A DNA stretch of 64,000 nt from a virus. Both the position numbers and the translations under genes were made by a program. Shown here in pieces: positions 43,957-51,685 of this stretch (the first letter of the stretch is position 1; every line of letters begins with the position of its first letter). The notes under the pieces are model-generated. The model was not told the origin of the DNA. It did no database searches and saw nothing but the letters and a program-made list of their open reading frames with translations. The stretch spans positions 1 through 64,000 of the IMG/VR virus record IMGVR_UViG_3300035698_003862. One strand, given 5' to 3'.

Positions 43957-45810
43957 ATGAGGACAAAGGAAATCGTTATCGAATGCAAATCGCGTTCGGA
44001 AGAGTTCTATCTGTATGCACTGGGCGATACACACATCGGCGCACTTAACTGTGCTGAGAATGAATTGCGACGGATGGTCGCACGTATCAAGAAACAGACG
44101 AATGCGTATTGGCTCGGTGGTGGAGATTACTGTAGATCACTAAATGCTAAGATTCTGTGCAAATCTGGCTTTAAGTTGTGGCACGATGTAATTCCGGGAG
44201 AATTAATAGCGTCGTTTCACGCTAAAACATTGGTATGGGAGCCGCTAACTGGTATATATTTAACGACAAACCAGCCGTTCAAACGTATGTCAAACACAAC
44301 GTTTACCACGAGATGTACGCCTGATCACGGATGGCTAGTACAAGATGGTCATCGTAGTCGACGTGACGGACAAGAAAGTAGCGTGACTAAGATTAAGACC
44401 AAAAATCTTAAACAAGGTCATCGAATATTGATAGCTGCGCCGATGGAAGATATAACCACAACCAAGTTAACTGACAAAGAAGCCAAACTGTTAGCGTGGC
44501 TGGTTACTGACGGTACGCATAAAACGGCTGGTTCAATTCAAGCCAGTATATTTCAGAGTAAGGAACCATACGTTACAGAAATACGTAACGAGCTTGGTGA
44601 TTACATGACGAGTGAGAAAGCATACGATGATGGTTCGCTGTTCCATGTACGCTCTAGTGATTTACGTGCTATTCTGGATCGGTTAGGTATATCACAGAAC
44701 GGTATTAAGGCAGCAATGCCAGGTCTTGTGTGTTCGATATCACAACAAGCTAGGCAAGCTATGTTTGACGCAATGTTAAAGGCGGAAGGTTGGTACGAAG
44801 GTCGATGGCGATTCTCACAAAAACCAGGACCTGTACTTGAAGCGTTTCAGATACTAGCAACTTTATTAGGTGAAAGATTATCGCCTGCTAAACCTAACAA
44901 GAACGGTGTAATGGTATGTTCTGTCGTACGTAGAAGCAAACATGTAACTGTTACGGATTTGGTGATAGAAGATGACGGCCGAGAATCAGCATGGTGCCCT
45001 GTTACCAAATCAGGTAGTTGGGTATCACTAGAGGACGGTCAAGTCACAATCACGGGTAACTGCGATGCAGTGATTCTCAATGACACCAAACGCTTCGATC
45101 CCGACACGCTTCCGAACTGGATGCTTACAGGCGGGGCTGAGAAGGTACGTAAGAATATCAAGGACATGTTGGCCGCACAACGGACGCGGTTCTTGCAGAT
45201 CGTCGAACCGATCAGAGACAAATGTATCGGTATGATAGAAGGGAACCACGAGTACGCCATTATGAAGCACCACAACCGGGACCATCAAAGGTCGTTGTGT
45301 GAGTTCATGGGTGTGGATGACTTGACTGACTGCGCGTTCCTGCGCTTGAAGTTTCGCCGTAGCTACGCTGACAAGAACCCCAAGTCTAAGTCGGGGAAGC
45401 AATCCCAAACAGCAATAGTTCGTGTGTTCATATGTCACGGGCATGGTGGTGGTCGCACGTCAGGAGCTGAGCCTAATAGGCTTTATCGACTGGCAGCTGA
45501 CAAGGAAGCTGATGTGATCCTAACAGGGCACTCACATACATTCCATATCCATCCGCCTATACCTATGATGTTCCTGCAATCGCGTGGGAAGCTGCTACAT
45601 GAACCGTTGGTTTATGACAAACACGTAGCGAATTGGGGTGCGTACGTGTTCACGTACAAGTCCGGACCATCAACGTACGTCAGTCGCGCTAACTACCCAC
45701 TGCGACCGATGTATACAGTGGAGGTGAAGATGCGCCCGTTTAACAAGGTGTACGTAGGCGAACATGCGGTGGAAACGCCAGAGATCGAGATGAACGAAGT
45801 GCGACTATGA
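43957..45810 (+). CDS. metallophosphoesterase interrupted by an intein
   Basis: 617 codons, with ATGGAGGAC just before ATG 43957. Without the intein (residues 59-368) the enzyme is 307 residues. Calcineurin-like motifs are in order: LGDTHIGA near 22-29, GGGDYC at the intein site, then GMIEGNHEY, FICHGHGGG and LTGHSHTF. The N-terminal half of motif II ends Gly-Gly-Asp-Tyr before the intein, and Cys-Asp-Ala resumes after it. Substrate may be DNA, cyclic nucleotide or protein phosphate. It is a separate type from the SbcD-like gene at 6632. A terminator follows at 45875. Confidence 0.8.
   Translation: MRTKEIVIECKSRSEEFYLYALGDTHIGALNCAENELRRMVARIKKQTNAYWLGGGDYCRSLNAKILCKSGFKLWHDVIPGELIASFHAKTLVWEPLTGIYLTTNQPFKRMSNTTFTTRCTPDHGWLVQDGHRSRRDGQESSVTKIKTKNLKQGHRILIAAPMEDITTTKLTDKEAKLLAWLVTDGTHKTAGSIQASIFQSKEPYVTEIRNELGDYMTSEKAYDDGSLFHVRSSDLRAILDRLGISQNGIKAAMPGLVCSISQQARQAMFDAMLKAEGWYEGRWRFSQKPGPVLEAFQILATLLGERLSPAKPNKNGVMVCSVVRRSKHVTVTDLVIEDDGRESAWCPVTKSGSWVSLEDGQVTITGNCDAVILNDTKRFDPDTLPNWMLTGGAEKVRKNIKDMLAAQRTRFLQIVEPIRDKCIGMIEGNHEYAIMKHHNRDHQRSLCEFMGVDDLTDCAFLRLKFRRSYADKNPKSKSGKQSQTAIVRVFICHGHGGGRTSGAEPNRLYRLAADKEADVILTGHSHTFHIHPPIPMMFLQSRGKLLHEPLVYDKHVANWGAYVFTYKSGPSTYVSRANYPLRPMYTVEVKMRPFNKVYVGEHAVETPEIEMNEVRL
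44131..45060 (+). mobile_element. intein in a metallophosphoesterase, ending Gly-Asn
   Basis: 310 residues, starting Cys-Arg-Ser and ending ITGN before extein Cys. Block A is atypical (CRSLNAKILCKSGFKLWHD). Block B is FTTRCTPDHGWLV with its His. The penultimate residue is Gly rather than the usual His. An endonuclease-like core has AKLLAWLVTDGTH and MFDAMLKAEGWYEG, both resembling LAGLIDADG helices with an acidic residue (Asp in VTDG, Glu in KAEG). The insert is more AT-rich than the flanking extein by eye. Joining restores GGGDYCDAVILND. Confidence 0.82.
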
Positions 45811-45874
45811 GCCACTTCCGCCGACATAATACAACAACTTATTGAGGGCCGTCAGTAGACGGCGTGAGTCACAG

Positions 45875-45923
45875 AGAGCCATCACCGAATCGACGTCATG
45901 TCATTTTGGTGATGGCTCTTTTT
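45875..45923 (+). terminator. rho-independent terminator
   Basis: AGAGCCATCACC (45875-45886) pairs fully with GGTGATGGCTCT (45908-45919); TTTT follows. It closes the metallophosphoesterase gene. Confidence 0.8.
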
Positions 45924-45930
45924 ACGGTAA

Positions 45931-45965
45931 ACAGTGAACAGTGAACAGTGAACAGTGAACAGTGA
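45931..45965 (+). repeat. five tandem copies of ACAGTGA
   Basis: The 7-bp unit ACAGTGA is repeated five times without a break. It ends in GGAGA, the ribosome site of the next gene. Single or double copies of the same unit occur before other starts (10906, 25020-25060, 31597-31612). Confidence 0.85.
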
Positions 45966-45975
45966 GGAGAGAACA

Positions 45976-46539
45976 ATGGGTGAATGCGAGAAACATCAGC
46001 GGCTGATATGTGCAGCATGTGGCAGGGAGCTTACCTGCAAGAAGAACGGGGTGTCCGTTCATTTCGGCAAGTCTATCGTATACGATTCAGACCTGTGGGA
46101 GTGTGGGAGTTGTGGTATACGCGTGGCGCGGACAGCGCCTGCTTACCAGGAGACTGACAACCCGTTCAGAACTGAGCTTGACATCGAGATGCGGGTTGGG
46201 CGCAGCGATGGTAAGGACACTGATCCCAAAGAGGCACGTCGCCAGGAGAAGCTTGACTACGTGCAGGAGCAGCTGAAAGCCAACGAGTGCAGCGCTCTCA
46301 TGCTGGGCACTACGGAAGACCAGATCCTCTATGCTGACGCCATCCTGGGTGTCATAGGTGAAGGTAAACATATGCGCGTGCTCTACAGTGGCAGCAAGGT
46401 CGTCGTGGCGCTGATGGAGATGATGACGTGCTCCTACGAGAAAGCGATGGAATGGTATAGCTTCAACACTATCCGATCTATCCAGTACATGAAACCTGAA
46501 GACAACCCACCCGTTTTGGTCGACAACCCCATCTGCTAG
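45976..46539 (+). CDS. zinc-binding unknown protein
   Basis: 187 residues from ATG 45976 (GGAGAGAACA upstream). The N-terminal half has CAAC near 13-16 and CGSC near 43-46, forming a zinc ribbon. The C-terminal half is helical (TEDQILYADAILGVIGEG). No family is recognised. Confidence 0.55.
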   Translation: MGECEKHQRLICAACGRELTCKKNGVSVHFGKSIVYDSDLWECGSCGIRVARTAPAYQETDNPFRTELDIEMRVGRSDGKDTDPKEARRQEKLDYVQEQLKANECSALMLGTTEDQILYADAILGVIGEGKHMRVLYSGSKVVVALMEMMTCSYEKAMEWYSFNTIRSIQYMKPEDNPPVLVDNPIC

Positions 46540-46548
46540 GAGCCTATC

Positions 46549-47061
46549 ATGAGTTTACTATTACACAAAGAGAAGGGGGTCAACCCCTACATGACTTACT
46601 GTCCCCGCTGCGGCGGTGACGGACCCGAGCTGTTGCTGCTCGGTGCAGTGCATGAGAAGTACACCTGCCCCAGCTGTGGTACGCTCCACATAGGGCGGCC
46701 GGATAAGGGCCAGTGCGCCGGGTGTGCCAATAGGTACCAAACAGGACAGCAGTGGAAGGTGGAGGAGATCGGTGAGTCCGAGAAGCTCCCTGGTAGTATC
46801 TGCGACAAGTGCAAGGAGAACGTCAAGCAGCTGAAGGAAGAGGTTGAAGCTGGTGGCGTCTACTGGCGCTGCATAGATTGTAAAGCTGAAGGCGCCATCA
46901 AGCGTGATCATCCGTTCGCTAAGGCCGTACGTGACCAGGGCAACATACAACCCCCGGACCCTGTAGGTGTGGAGTTCAGTAAGGAAGATTGCCCGTTGTG
47001 CTCAGAGCATGCTAAGGCCGATAAGGTAACTGAAGAAAACCTTGCACCCGCCGGCGGTTAG
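46549..47061 (+). CDS. multi-zinc-ribbon protein, unknown
   Basis: 170 residues. Six or more CxxC pairs appear (CPRC, CPSC, CAGC, CDKC, CIDC, CPLC) along the chain, enough for three zinc ribbons. It resembles adaptor or RNA-binding proteins. The start ATG 46549 lies nine bases after the previous stop with AGGAGCC upstream. Confidence 0.58.
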   Translation: MSLLLHKEKGVNPYMTYCPRCGGDGPELLLLGAVHEKYTCPSCGTLHIGRPDKGQCAGCANRYQTGQQWKVEEIGESEKLPGSICDKCKENVKQLKEEVEAGGVYWRCIDCKAEGAIKRDHPFAKAVRDQGNIQPPDPVGVEFSKEDCPLCSEHAKADKVTEENLAPAGG

Positions 47062-47131
47062 TGCTACGTTATTGATGCTGTACCGTCGGGACAACTACAA
47101 CGGCACAAAGGTCACTGCGATCAGCATGCAA

Positions 47132-47180
47132 GGGGGCTGGTTCTCGTCACGGCAGCGCTACACAATATAAAGCAGCCCCC
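47132..47180 (+). terminator. long-loop hairpin ahead of TATTT, weak terminator candidate
   Basis: GGGGGCTG (47132-47139) pairs with CAGCCCCC (47173-47180) across a 33-base loop, then TATTTG. Confidence 0.4.
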
Positions 47181-47185
47181 TATTT

Positions 47186-47217
47186 GTGCCCGGACAGGTA
47201 AACCCTGTACCGGGCAC
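47186..47217 (+). other. strong hairpin in the leader of the gene at 47237
   Basis: GTGCCCGG-ACAGG pairs with CCTGT-ACCGGGCAC around TAAAC, leaving only 19 bases to the start codon. It has no T-run. It could be a leader or RNA-processing hairpin. Confidence 0.45.
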
Positions 47218-47236
47218 TCCACTTTAGGAGATCATC

Positions 47237-47491
47237 ATGGGCGACAAAGTAATAGAACCAGATGAGGTTATTCAACCAGGACAGCTGAGTGAAGCGGAAC
47301 TACGTGATCGTCGGTCACCTAAGCTTCGTAAGGGCTTCAGGGTATGGACGCAGGGGGGCAAACAACACGCACGTATAAGCTTCAGTGTCGTGACAGAGCC
47401 GCCTAACCCCAGAGACTTGCCGTATAACTACAACGAAGCTATCAGGGCCCAGAACGAATTCAATCAAACACTAAGGAGAAACGTATTATGA
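47237..47491 (+). CDS. small unknown protein
   Basis: 84 residues, with AGGAGATCATC upstream. An acidic first third is followed by a basic middle (RRSPKLRKGFRVW). No family is recognised. ATGA overlap with the next gene. Confidence 0.52.
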   Translation: MGDKVIEPDEVIQPGQLSEAELRDRRSPKLRKGFRVWTQGGKQHARISFSVVTEPPNPRDLPYNYNEAIRAQNEFNQTLRRNVL

Positions 47492-47847
47492 AAGCAGGAT
47501 GTTGGGACTGTGTGCTGAAGCACCTTGGCAATGCTAAGGTACAGCACCCTGAGACACGCTTAGGCTACCCGGAACACTCGCTCGATATCATCGGGCACTT
47601 GGACCAGGCCAGCGAGGAAAGCCTTGAGTTCAGCCCTCAGTTAGCTGAGGTGCTGCGACAGCATCGTAAGCGGTTCACGCAGGACACAATGCACGTGCCG
47701 CCTTACGACGACCTCTACAGCTACGTACGCATGCTGGAGAAGTGCCACACTGGCGGTATCCCGTTACCGGAACCCCCGGTCGAAGTAAAGGTAATCGAAG
47801 AGGAGGTAGCAACAGATGACGGACGAGAAGAGACGATCATTCCTTGA
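47488..47847 (+). CDS. small unknown protein
   Basis: 119 residues. It starts KAGCWDCVLKHLGNAKV, a Cys pair followed by a His-containing helix that may bind metal. The tail is acidic. It overlaps the next small gene by 32 bases. Confidence 0.52.
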   Translation: MKAGCWDCVLKHLGNAKVQHPETRLGYPEHSLDIIGHLDQASEESLEFSPQLAEVLRQHRKRFTQDTMHVPPYDDLYSYVRMLEKCHTGGIPLPEPPVEVKVIEEEVATDDGREETIIP

Positions 47848-47995
47848 CGCTGTTGATGACTCTGATGTCATTGAGGTGACTCCATACGAAGCCAAATTCC
47901 TGAACAACAACACGAATCGACAGACGTTCACGCCCAAACAGTGTAACGTCATCGATCAGATGATGGCCAGGTACGGTTCAAGACTGTCATTCTGA
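47816..47995 (+). CDS. small unknown protein
   Basis: 59 residues from ATG 47816 with GAGGAGG at good spacing, overlapping the previous gene out of phase. It begins MTDEKRRSFLDAVDDSDV and ends RYGSRLSF. No family is recognised. Confidence 0.55.
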   Translation: MTDEKRRSFLDAVDDSDVIEVTPYEAKFLNNNTNRQTFTPKQCNVIDQMMARYGSRLSF

Positions 47996-48018
47996 CAGCA
48001 TTAATTTCCACGCTATAG

Positions 48019-48030
48019 TAGTTATAACTA
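48019..48030 (+). promoter_or_regulatory. 12-bp palindrome in a 149-base gap
   Basis: TAGTTATAACTA is a perfect palindrome. A weak promoter (TTCCAC, 17 bases, TATACA) overlaps it. It may be an operator for the gene at 48145. Confidence 0.3.
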
Positions 48031-48144
48031 TACACAGGAACTATGTCTCCGATTCATTCATACCAACGCGGATGGTGTGTCTTTTATCGGTAGCCGTGGT
48101 CCACAGTACGCAGTGAAACAGACTCCAAACAGGAGAACAGTAAA

Positions 48145-49125
48145 ATGCAGAACATAGGCAATAGTGTAGGATCAGCAATAGAAGTAGCGCTTGACCAAAC
48201 AGGCACAATGCTACCGGCAGGCTGTACGTTACGGCTAGTTGGGTTCGTCACAGAGAATATCCTTAAAGGGAACCTTACGGTCCCGGCTACAGAAACCCAA
48301 CAGGGTTTCATCATCGTTGGCCCAGGTACCACGAAGGCAGGTCTCAAGGACCTCAGCTTGCGTGAGTGCAGGGCGTATCGCTGGGTGCTCAACCCTGTCA
48401 AAATGTTGGGTGGTCAGTACTCGCACGGAGAACACGTATGGAAGCGTACCTACATCAGTGGGCGCTGTGCCATGATACGGGAGAACATGGTTGATCTGGT
48501 ATGTCCGGTCTGCGGCCGCAACAAGCCGAAAATGTGGAGTGATGAGGTGTTTCGCCTCTCGGTCGACAAAGACGGTAACAAGGCACGCAAGCGTTCCGGA
48601 GATAGTTTCGTCCTGTGCAAGAGCTGCACAGATGATCCTAAGATCGATGGCAAGGTAGCCATGAATCAAACGCGCCGCGGTGTATCCATGTTTCCCATGG
48701 ACAACCCCAGGATCGATGCTGCCTTCACAGGTAAGGATGATCCCCGGCTGCAGGCCATGGTTGAGGCCTGGATGATGCCGGAACCGATATATGACGACAC
48801 ACTGCTGCCACGAGTTTGGGCAGTCTACCCTGTGGGTCAGGCACCTACAGACTTCGTACCGCAGGACCCCGTAGCGCAAGCAATCGAGGATCGCTGTGCC
48901 GAGTACGTGATAAAGAAGAATCATCGGTCGGATCCAAGAACTATCCGACCACTGGAACATGCCAGGAAGACACAGAAGGAGGGTGTACGATCTCCGCTGA
49001 GGACCCTGGTCATGGAAGCAGCAGATATGCGTGCTGGCTGGATTCCAGAGGACCTGCTGTTCGAGAATGACAGCGCTGGATTCAAGCGCAGATTCCTATC
49101 TGCGTACGATAATGCGTCAATTTAG
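48145..49125 (+). CDS. unknown protein with a zinc site
   Basis: 326 residues. A first domain (to about 85) is beta-rich. A Cys4 site (CPVC near 119-122, CKSC near 151-154) is in the middle. The C-terminal third is basic and helical. CAGGAGAACAG precedes the ATG. No family is recognised. The palindromic repeat cluster lies just downstream. Confidence 0.55.
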   Translation: MQNIGNSVGSAIEVALDQTGTMLPAGCTLRLVGFVTENILKGNLTVPATETQQGFIIVGPGTTKAGLKDLSLRECRAYRWVLNPVKMLGGQYSHGEHVWKRTYISGRCAMIRENMVDLVCPVCGRNKPKMWSDEVFRLSVDKDGNKARKRSGDSFVLCKSCTDDPKIDGKVAMNQTRRGVSMFPMDNPRIDAAFTGKDDPRLQAMVEAWMMPEPIYDDTLLPRVWAVYPVGQAPTDFVPQDPVAQAIEDRCAEYVIKKNHRSDPRTIRPLEHARKTQKEGVRSPLRTLVMEAADMRAGWIPEDLLFENDSAGFKRRFLSAYDNASI

Positions 49126-49127
49126 GC

Positions 49128-49162
49128 CCTTAAGCTTAAGGACTATGACTATAGTCATAGTC
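49128..49162 (+). repeat. double-palindrome repeat, copy 1
   Basis: CCTTAAGCTTAAGG (49128-49141) is a perfect 14-bp palindrome. It shares a G with a perfect 22-bp palindrome (49141-49162), each arm being GACTATGACTA. Confidence 0.9.
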
Positions 49163-49298
49163 GGTTACGTTAACGGATAGAAATTGATCGGTGCTCAAGT
49201 ATTGGTGTGACCAGGGGCGGTTGATCCGCGCAACCTCCCTGGTCGCATTCTTGCGAATTCTGTCATAAGGTGTTTATTTTTAGCTATTTACGAAGAAT

Positions 49299-49333
49299 CC
49301 TTAAGCTTAAGGACTATGACTATAGTCATAGTC
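49299..49333 (+). repeat. double-palindrome repeat, copy 2
   Basis: Identical to copy 1 over all 35 bases; starts 171 bases after it. Confidence 0.9.
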
Positions 49334-49351
49334 AATTCGGTAATTTAGTCG

Positions 49352-49386
49352 AATTAAGCTTAAGGACTATGACTATAGTCATAGTA
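49352..49386 (+). repeat. double-palindrome repeat, copy 3
   Basis: Same order and spacing as copies 1 and 2. Its first two bases (AA for CC) and its last base (A for C) differ. Starts 53 bases after copy 2. Confidence 0.88.
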
Positions 49387-49542
49387 TGCTAGTTCCGTTC
49401 CCCTTCGTGACATGAACGTGAGAATTACTGGTCCCTACTACGTAGGGACTAACAGCAACCCCCAGCGTCATGCCCCTACCCTTCAGACAAGATTTTGGTT
49501 TTTTCAAAAATCCTGCCGAACTGATAAACAAAAGGAGGCTCA

Positions 49543-50244
49543 ATGCCTGAACCCGACAAAATCCAAATCCCGGATACCACGGGCGAAACCCAAAGCACGA
49601 TCATGGGTGACGTAATATACTTCGTCACTATTGAGTACGATCAATTATATGAGAACCCAACTGAGGACTGTGCCGGGATGGGGAAGATGCATTCCCTTAA
49701 CCGTCACCATTGCAACTTCAACGAGGCTTGTCCTCAACTGTTGAAGGATAACCCTGACTCCGTAGCGCTGTCATATTTCGAGCGTGGTCAATCCATGTGG
49801 TTCATTGAAGGGCGCTCCACGCCACCTGGTGTCGAGTTTCAATGGGATGGTGTTAAGTTCGCTGGTGTGTGGGAACCCAATGAGTTCGTCTGTGATGCCG
49901 CAGATACGCTCAACCTGGTTAAGGGTACACCCGACCGGTTAGCCTGGATGCAGGATCAAGCAGCATCTACGTGTGAGGTTTACACGCAGTGGTGCAATGG
50001 CGAGGTGTACAGCTATGACGTTAGCAGGTACGCCTTGCGTAAGAGCGAAGATGGTGATACCTTTGATGCAAAGGATGATTATCGCTTCGATGAAGATCAG
50101 CTGGATGAGTCTAGCTGTGGTTACTACGGATACGAGGCGGTTGAGGCAGCTGTCAAGGAAGTGCTCAAGTACGCACTCGAACAACAAACAGTCGACACAG
50201 AAAAGGAACATGAAACATGTCAGACACAGACAACGAAACAGTGA
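49543..50244 (+). CDS. unknown protein
   Basis: 233 residues, with AAAGGAGGCTCA before the ATG. Several Cys residues are spread through it, and the middle is aromatic (YFERGQSMWFIEGR, FQWDGVKFAGVWEP). The C-terminal part is acidic and helical. No family is recognised. It overlaps the next gene start by 28 bases. Confidence 0.55.
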   Translation: MPEPDKIQIPDTTGETQSTIMGDVIYFVTIEYDQLYENPTEDCAGMGKMHSLNRHHCNFNEACPQLLKDNPDSVALSYFERGQSMWFIEGRSTPPGVEFQWDGVKFAGVWEPNEFVCDAADTLNLVKGTPDRLAWMQDQAASTCEVYTQWCNGEVYSYDVSRYALRKSEDGDTFDAKDDYRFDEDQLDESSCGYYGYEAVEAAVKEVLKYALEQQTVDTEKEHETCQTQTTKQ

Positions 50245-50679
50245 CTCCAGAAGTGGGATCCTAAGGCTAAGAGCTATTGCCCGTACACAGCCCTTCAGCT
50301 GCTTGATCTTATCCTGCAGCCACTGTGTGATGCGGTTATGACCCGAGAGGTCATAGAGGCACTTCCCGTAGGGCGGTGCTCTATGCATGATAATTGGAAT
50401 TGGAAGGGCACGCGCATGGCAGAGGGGATCCTGTGCGTCCATACGCTCGCTAAGCGCCTAGGAGTGCTCCAGAAGGCCCGCAAAGCCTATGGCCCTCACT
50501 TAGTACACGTCAAGGCCCTGGAACGCCGCCTACGGGGCACCTGCAACGTTGGTGACTATTTCTTTGAATGGGTTGAGGAGGAGCAACGCAAGTACAAGGG
50601 GAAAGCTAAGTGCAAGCGATCGAAAGAGCCAAAGGTACCTTCGGCGAGCAGCTCCGGGAGTATCGAGAACGAATCATAG
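50217..50679 (+). pseudogene. unknown gene needing a +1 shift near 50250-50257
   Basis: ATG 50217 (AAAGGAACATGAAAC upstream) opens MSDTDNETVTPEVGS then TAA at 50262. The +1 frame from 50251 reads KWDPKAKSYCPYTALQLLDL and runs on to TAG 50679 as one protein (about 150 residues). Its first internal ATG is at 50338, deep inside the domain and without a ribosome site. Reading the GGG at 50255-50257 as GG would fix the frame (PEVDPKAKSY). No function is recognised; the end is Lys/Ser-rich. Confidence 0.5.
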
Positions 50680-50906
50680 CTACACGTGCCGAGTTGGCCG
50701 TGATGATCGGTGTGTCACTTGAGACAGTACGTGCGTGGGAGCGCAATAAGCGTAAGCCCACTCACGTACATCTTCTTCAGCTGGCCGTGGCGCTGGAACT
50801 AGATCCAACAGAACGACTTAGGTTACAGCATCCATTGTATGCTTTAGAATTCCCTCCGACGGTATTGACACCGCACATGGGCGGTGATACAACTGAAGAC
50901 AGTTAA
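50610..50906 (+). CDS. XRE-family helix-turn-helix regulator
   Basis: 98 residues from GTG 50610 (AAGGGGAAAG upstream). The Cro/CI-type HTH is clear: FGEQLREYRERIIATRAELA then IGVSLETVRAWERNKRKPT, near 11-52. A linker and short tail follow. It overlaps the previous gene by 70 bases and ends right before a tRNA gene. It could bind one of the palindromes in this window. Confidence 0.72.
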   Translation: MQAIERAKGTFGEQLREYRERIIATRAELAVMIGVSLETVRAWERNKRKPTHVHLLQLAVALELDPTERLRLQHPLYALEFPPTVLTPHMGGDTTEDS

Positions 50907-50978
50907 TGCGGGGTAGCGCAGTCGGTAGCGCGTCTGACTCATAATCAAAAGGCCGTCGGTTCGAGTCCGGCCCCGCAA
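50907..50978 (+). tRNA. tRNA with CAU anticodon (Met or Ile2)
   Basis: Acceptor TGCGGGG / CCCCGCA, D-arm with GTCGGTA, T-arm GTCGG-TTCGAGT-CCGGC. The anticodon loop CTCATAA gives CAT at 50940-50942. One C-A mismatch in the anticodon stem. CCA is not encoded. Initiator features (three G-C pairs in the anticodon stem) are absent, so elongator Met or lysidine-type Ile are the options. Confidence 0.85.
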
Positions 50979-51006
50979 CTAACTCTCTCAGCCAGGAGGA
51001 TACGAG

Positions 51007-51252
51007 ATGCCCAGTCGACGTAACGTGTGTACCGTTCACGACGAAATCGGTAAAATTGGGCGCGTACTGAAGAAGCAGAGCCAAGATTTCCACACAGCTA
51101 AACAGTTGAGGAAAGCTATGGTCGAGGCAGCTGATAAGCTCGCTAAGTTGAAGTCCGAGGCTAAACAGTACGGCATTGTGATGGAGAACCGGATGGTGGC
51201 GTATTACAACTCCATCATCGAGCTTGGATTTGAACGAACAAGAGATGAATGA
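51007..51252 (+). CDS. small helical protein upstream of tmRNA, unknown
   Basis: 81 residues, with CCAGGAGGATACGAG upstream. It is basic and helical (ADKLAKLKSEAKQYGIVMEN). It is not SmpB: the beta-barrel motifs of that protein are missing. It sits between tRNA-Met and the tmRNA gene. Confidence 0.6.
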   Translation: MPSRRNVCTVHDEIGKIGRVLKKQSQDFHTAKQLRKAMVEAADKLAKLKSEAKQYGIVMENRMVAYYNSIIELGFERTRDE

Positions 51253-51262
51253 TTTACTTTTT

Positions 51263-51641
51263 GGGGGTGTATTTGGTTTCGACATAGGGATTGCCTAATT
51301 GTTACTGCATGCCGAGGACTCCGGTTGGCCTCGTTAAACTTCCGGAACACAAAGTAACTGATAACACAGTTGCATTCCCTGGTGTACCCGCGCAATTTGC
51401 GCGGGCCGCGTAAGCGACCAGCGTCAGCCCTGCGACTCCGCTAACAGGTGCTGGCGACGACAGCGGATACGCCGGTGAATCCGGTGATGCTGACTCGGGC
51501 GTAGATCAGCTGGAAATATTGGCCCGTGACGGCGGCTGGAAAGACAGTCGAAGGGTGTTGGTGCCCTCATCATCAAATATGCATGTAGACGTGACAGTGA
51601 AGCCCGCTATGGACAGGACTTCGATGTCCTCACCTCCACCA
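51263..51641 (+). ncRNA. ssrA: transfer-messenger RNA (tmRNA)
   Basis: About 379 bases. The 5' end GGGGGTG pairs with CACCTCC and is followed by ACCA; the third pair is G-U, the alanine identity mark. The conserved GGTTTCGAC starts at 51273. Pseudoknot 1 is visible as CCGAGG...CCTCG with inner CTCCGG/CCGGA. The tag frame probably resumes at GAT 51360, preceded by TAACT, and runs to TAA at 51411: DNTVAFPGVPAQFARAA. A CCCGCGC/GCGCGGG hairpin covers the last tag codons. GCATGTAG near the 3' end is also conserved. The T-loop looks one base short (TTCGAT). It would rescue stalled ribosomes with SmpB from the host. Confidence 0.92.
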
Positions 51642-51685
51642 CTTGATACAAACGAAAGAGCAATAATGATTCAGGAGTGATTAAG

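Larger units (their letters stand above)
49126..49542. other. 417-base gene-free region with palindromic repeats
   Basis: No credible gene is seen. The stretch holds three copies of a double palindrome, AT-rich DNA between copies 1 and 2 (about 49260-49295), and the leader of the next gene (AAAGGAGG at 49531). An origin, a repressor cluster or a structured RNA would fit. Confidence 0.5.

Noticed and set aside
45931-45965. Short CRISPR-like array
   Set aside because: The 7-bp units are directly adjacent with no spacers and no cas genes were seen.
49128-49386. CRISPR array from the repeated palindromes
   Set aside because: Only three copies with very unequal spacing (171 and 53) and fully palindromic units; this fits binding sites better.
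51007-51252. SmpB partner of the tmRNA
   Set aside because: The protein is a short basic helix without the SmpB barrel motifs.
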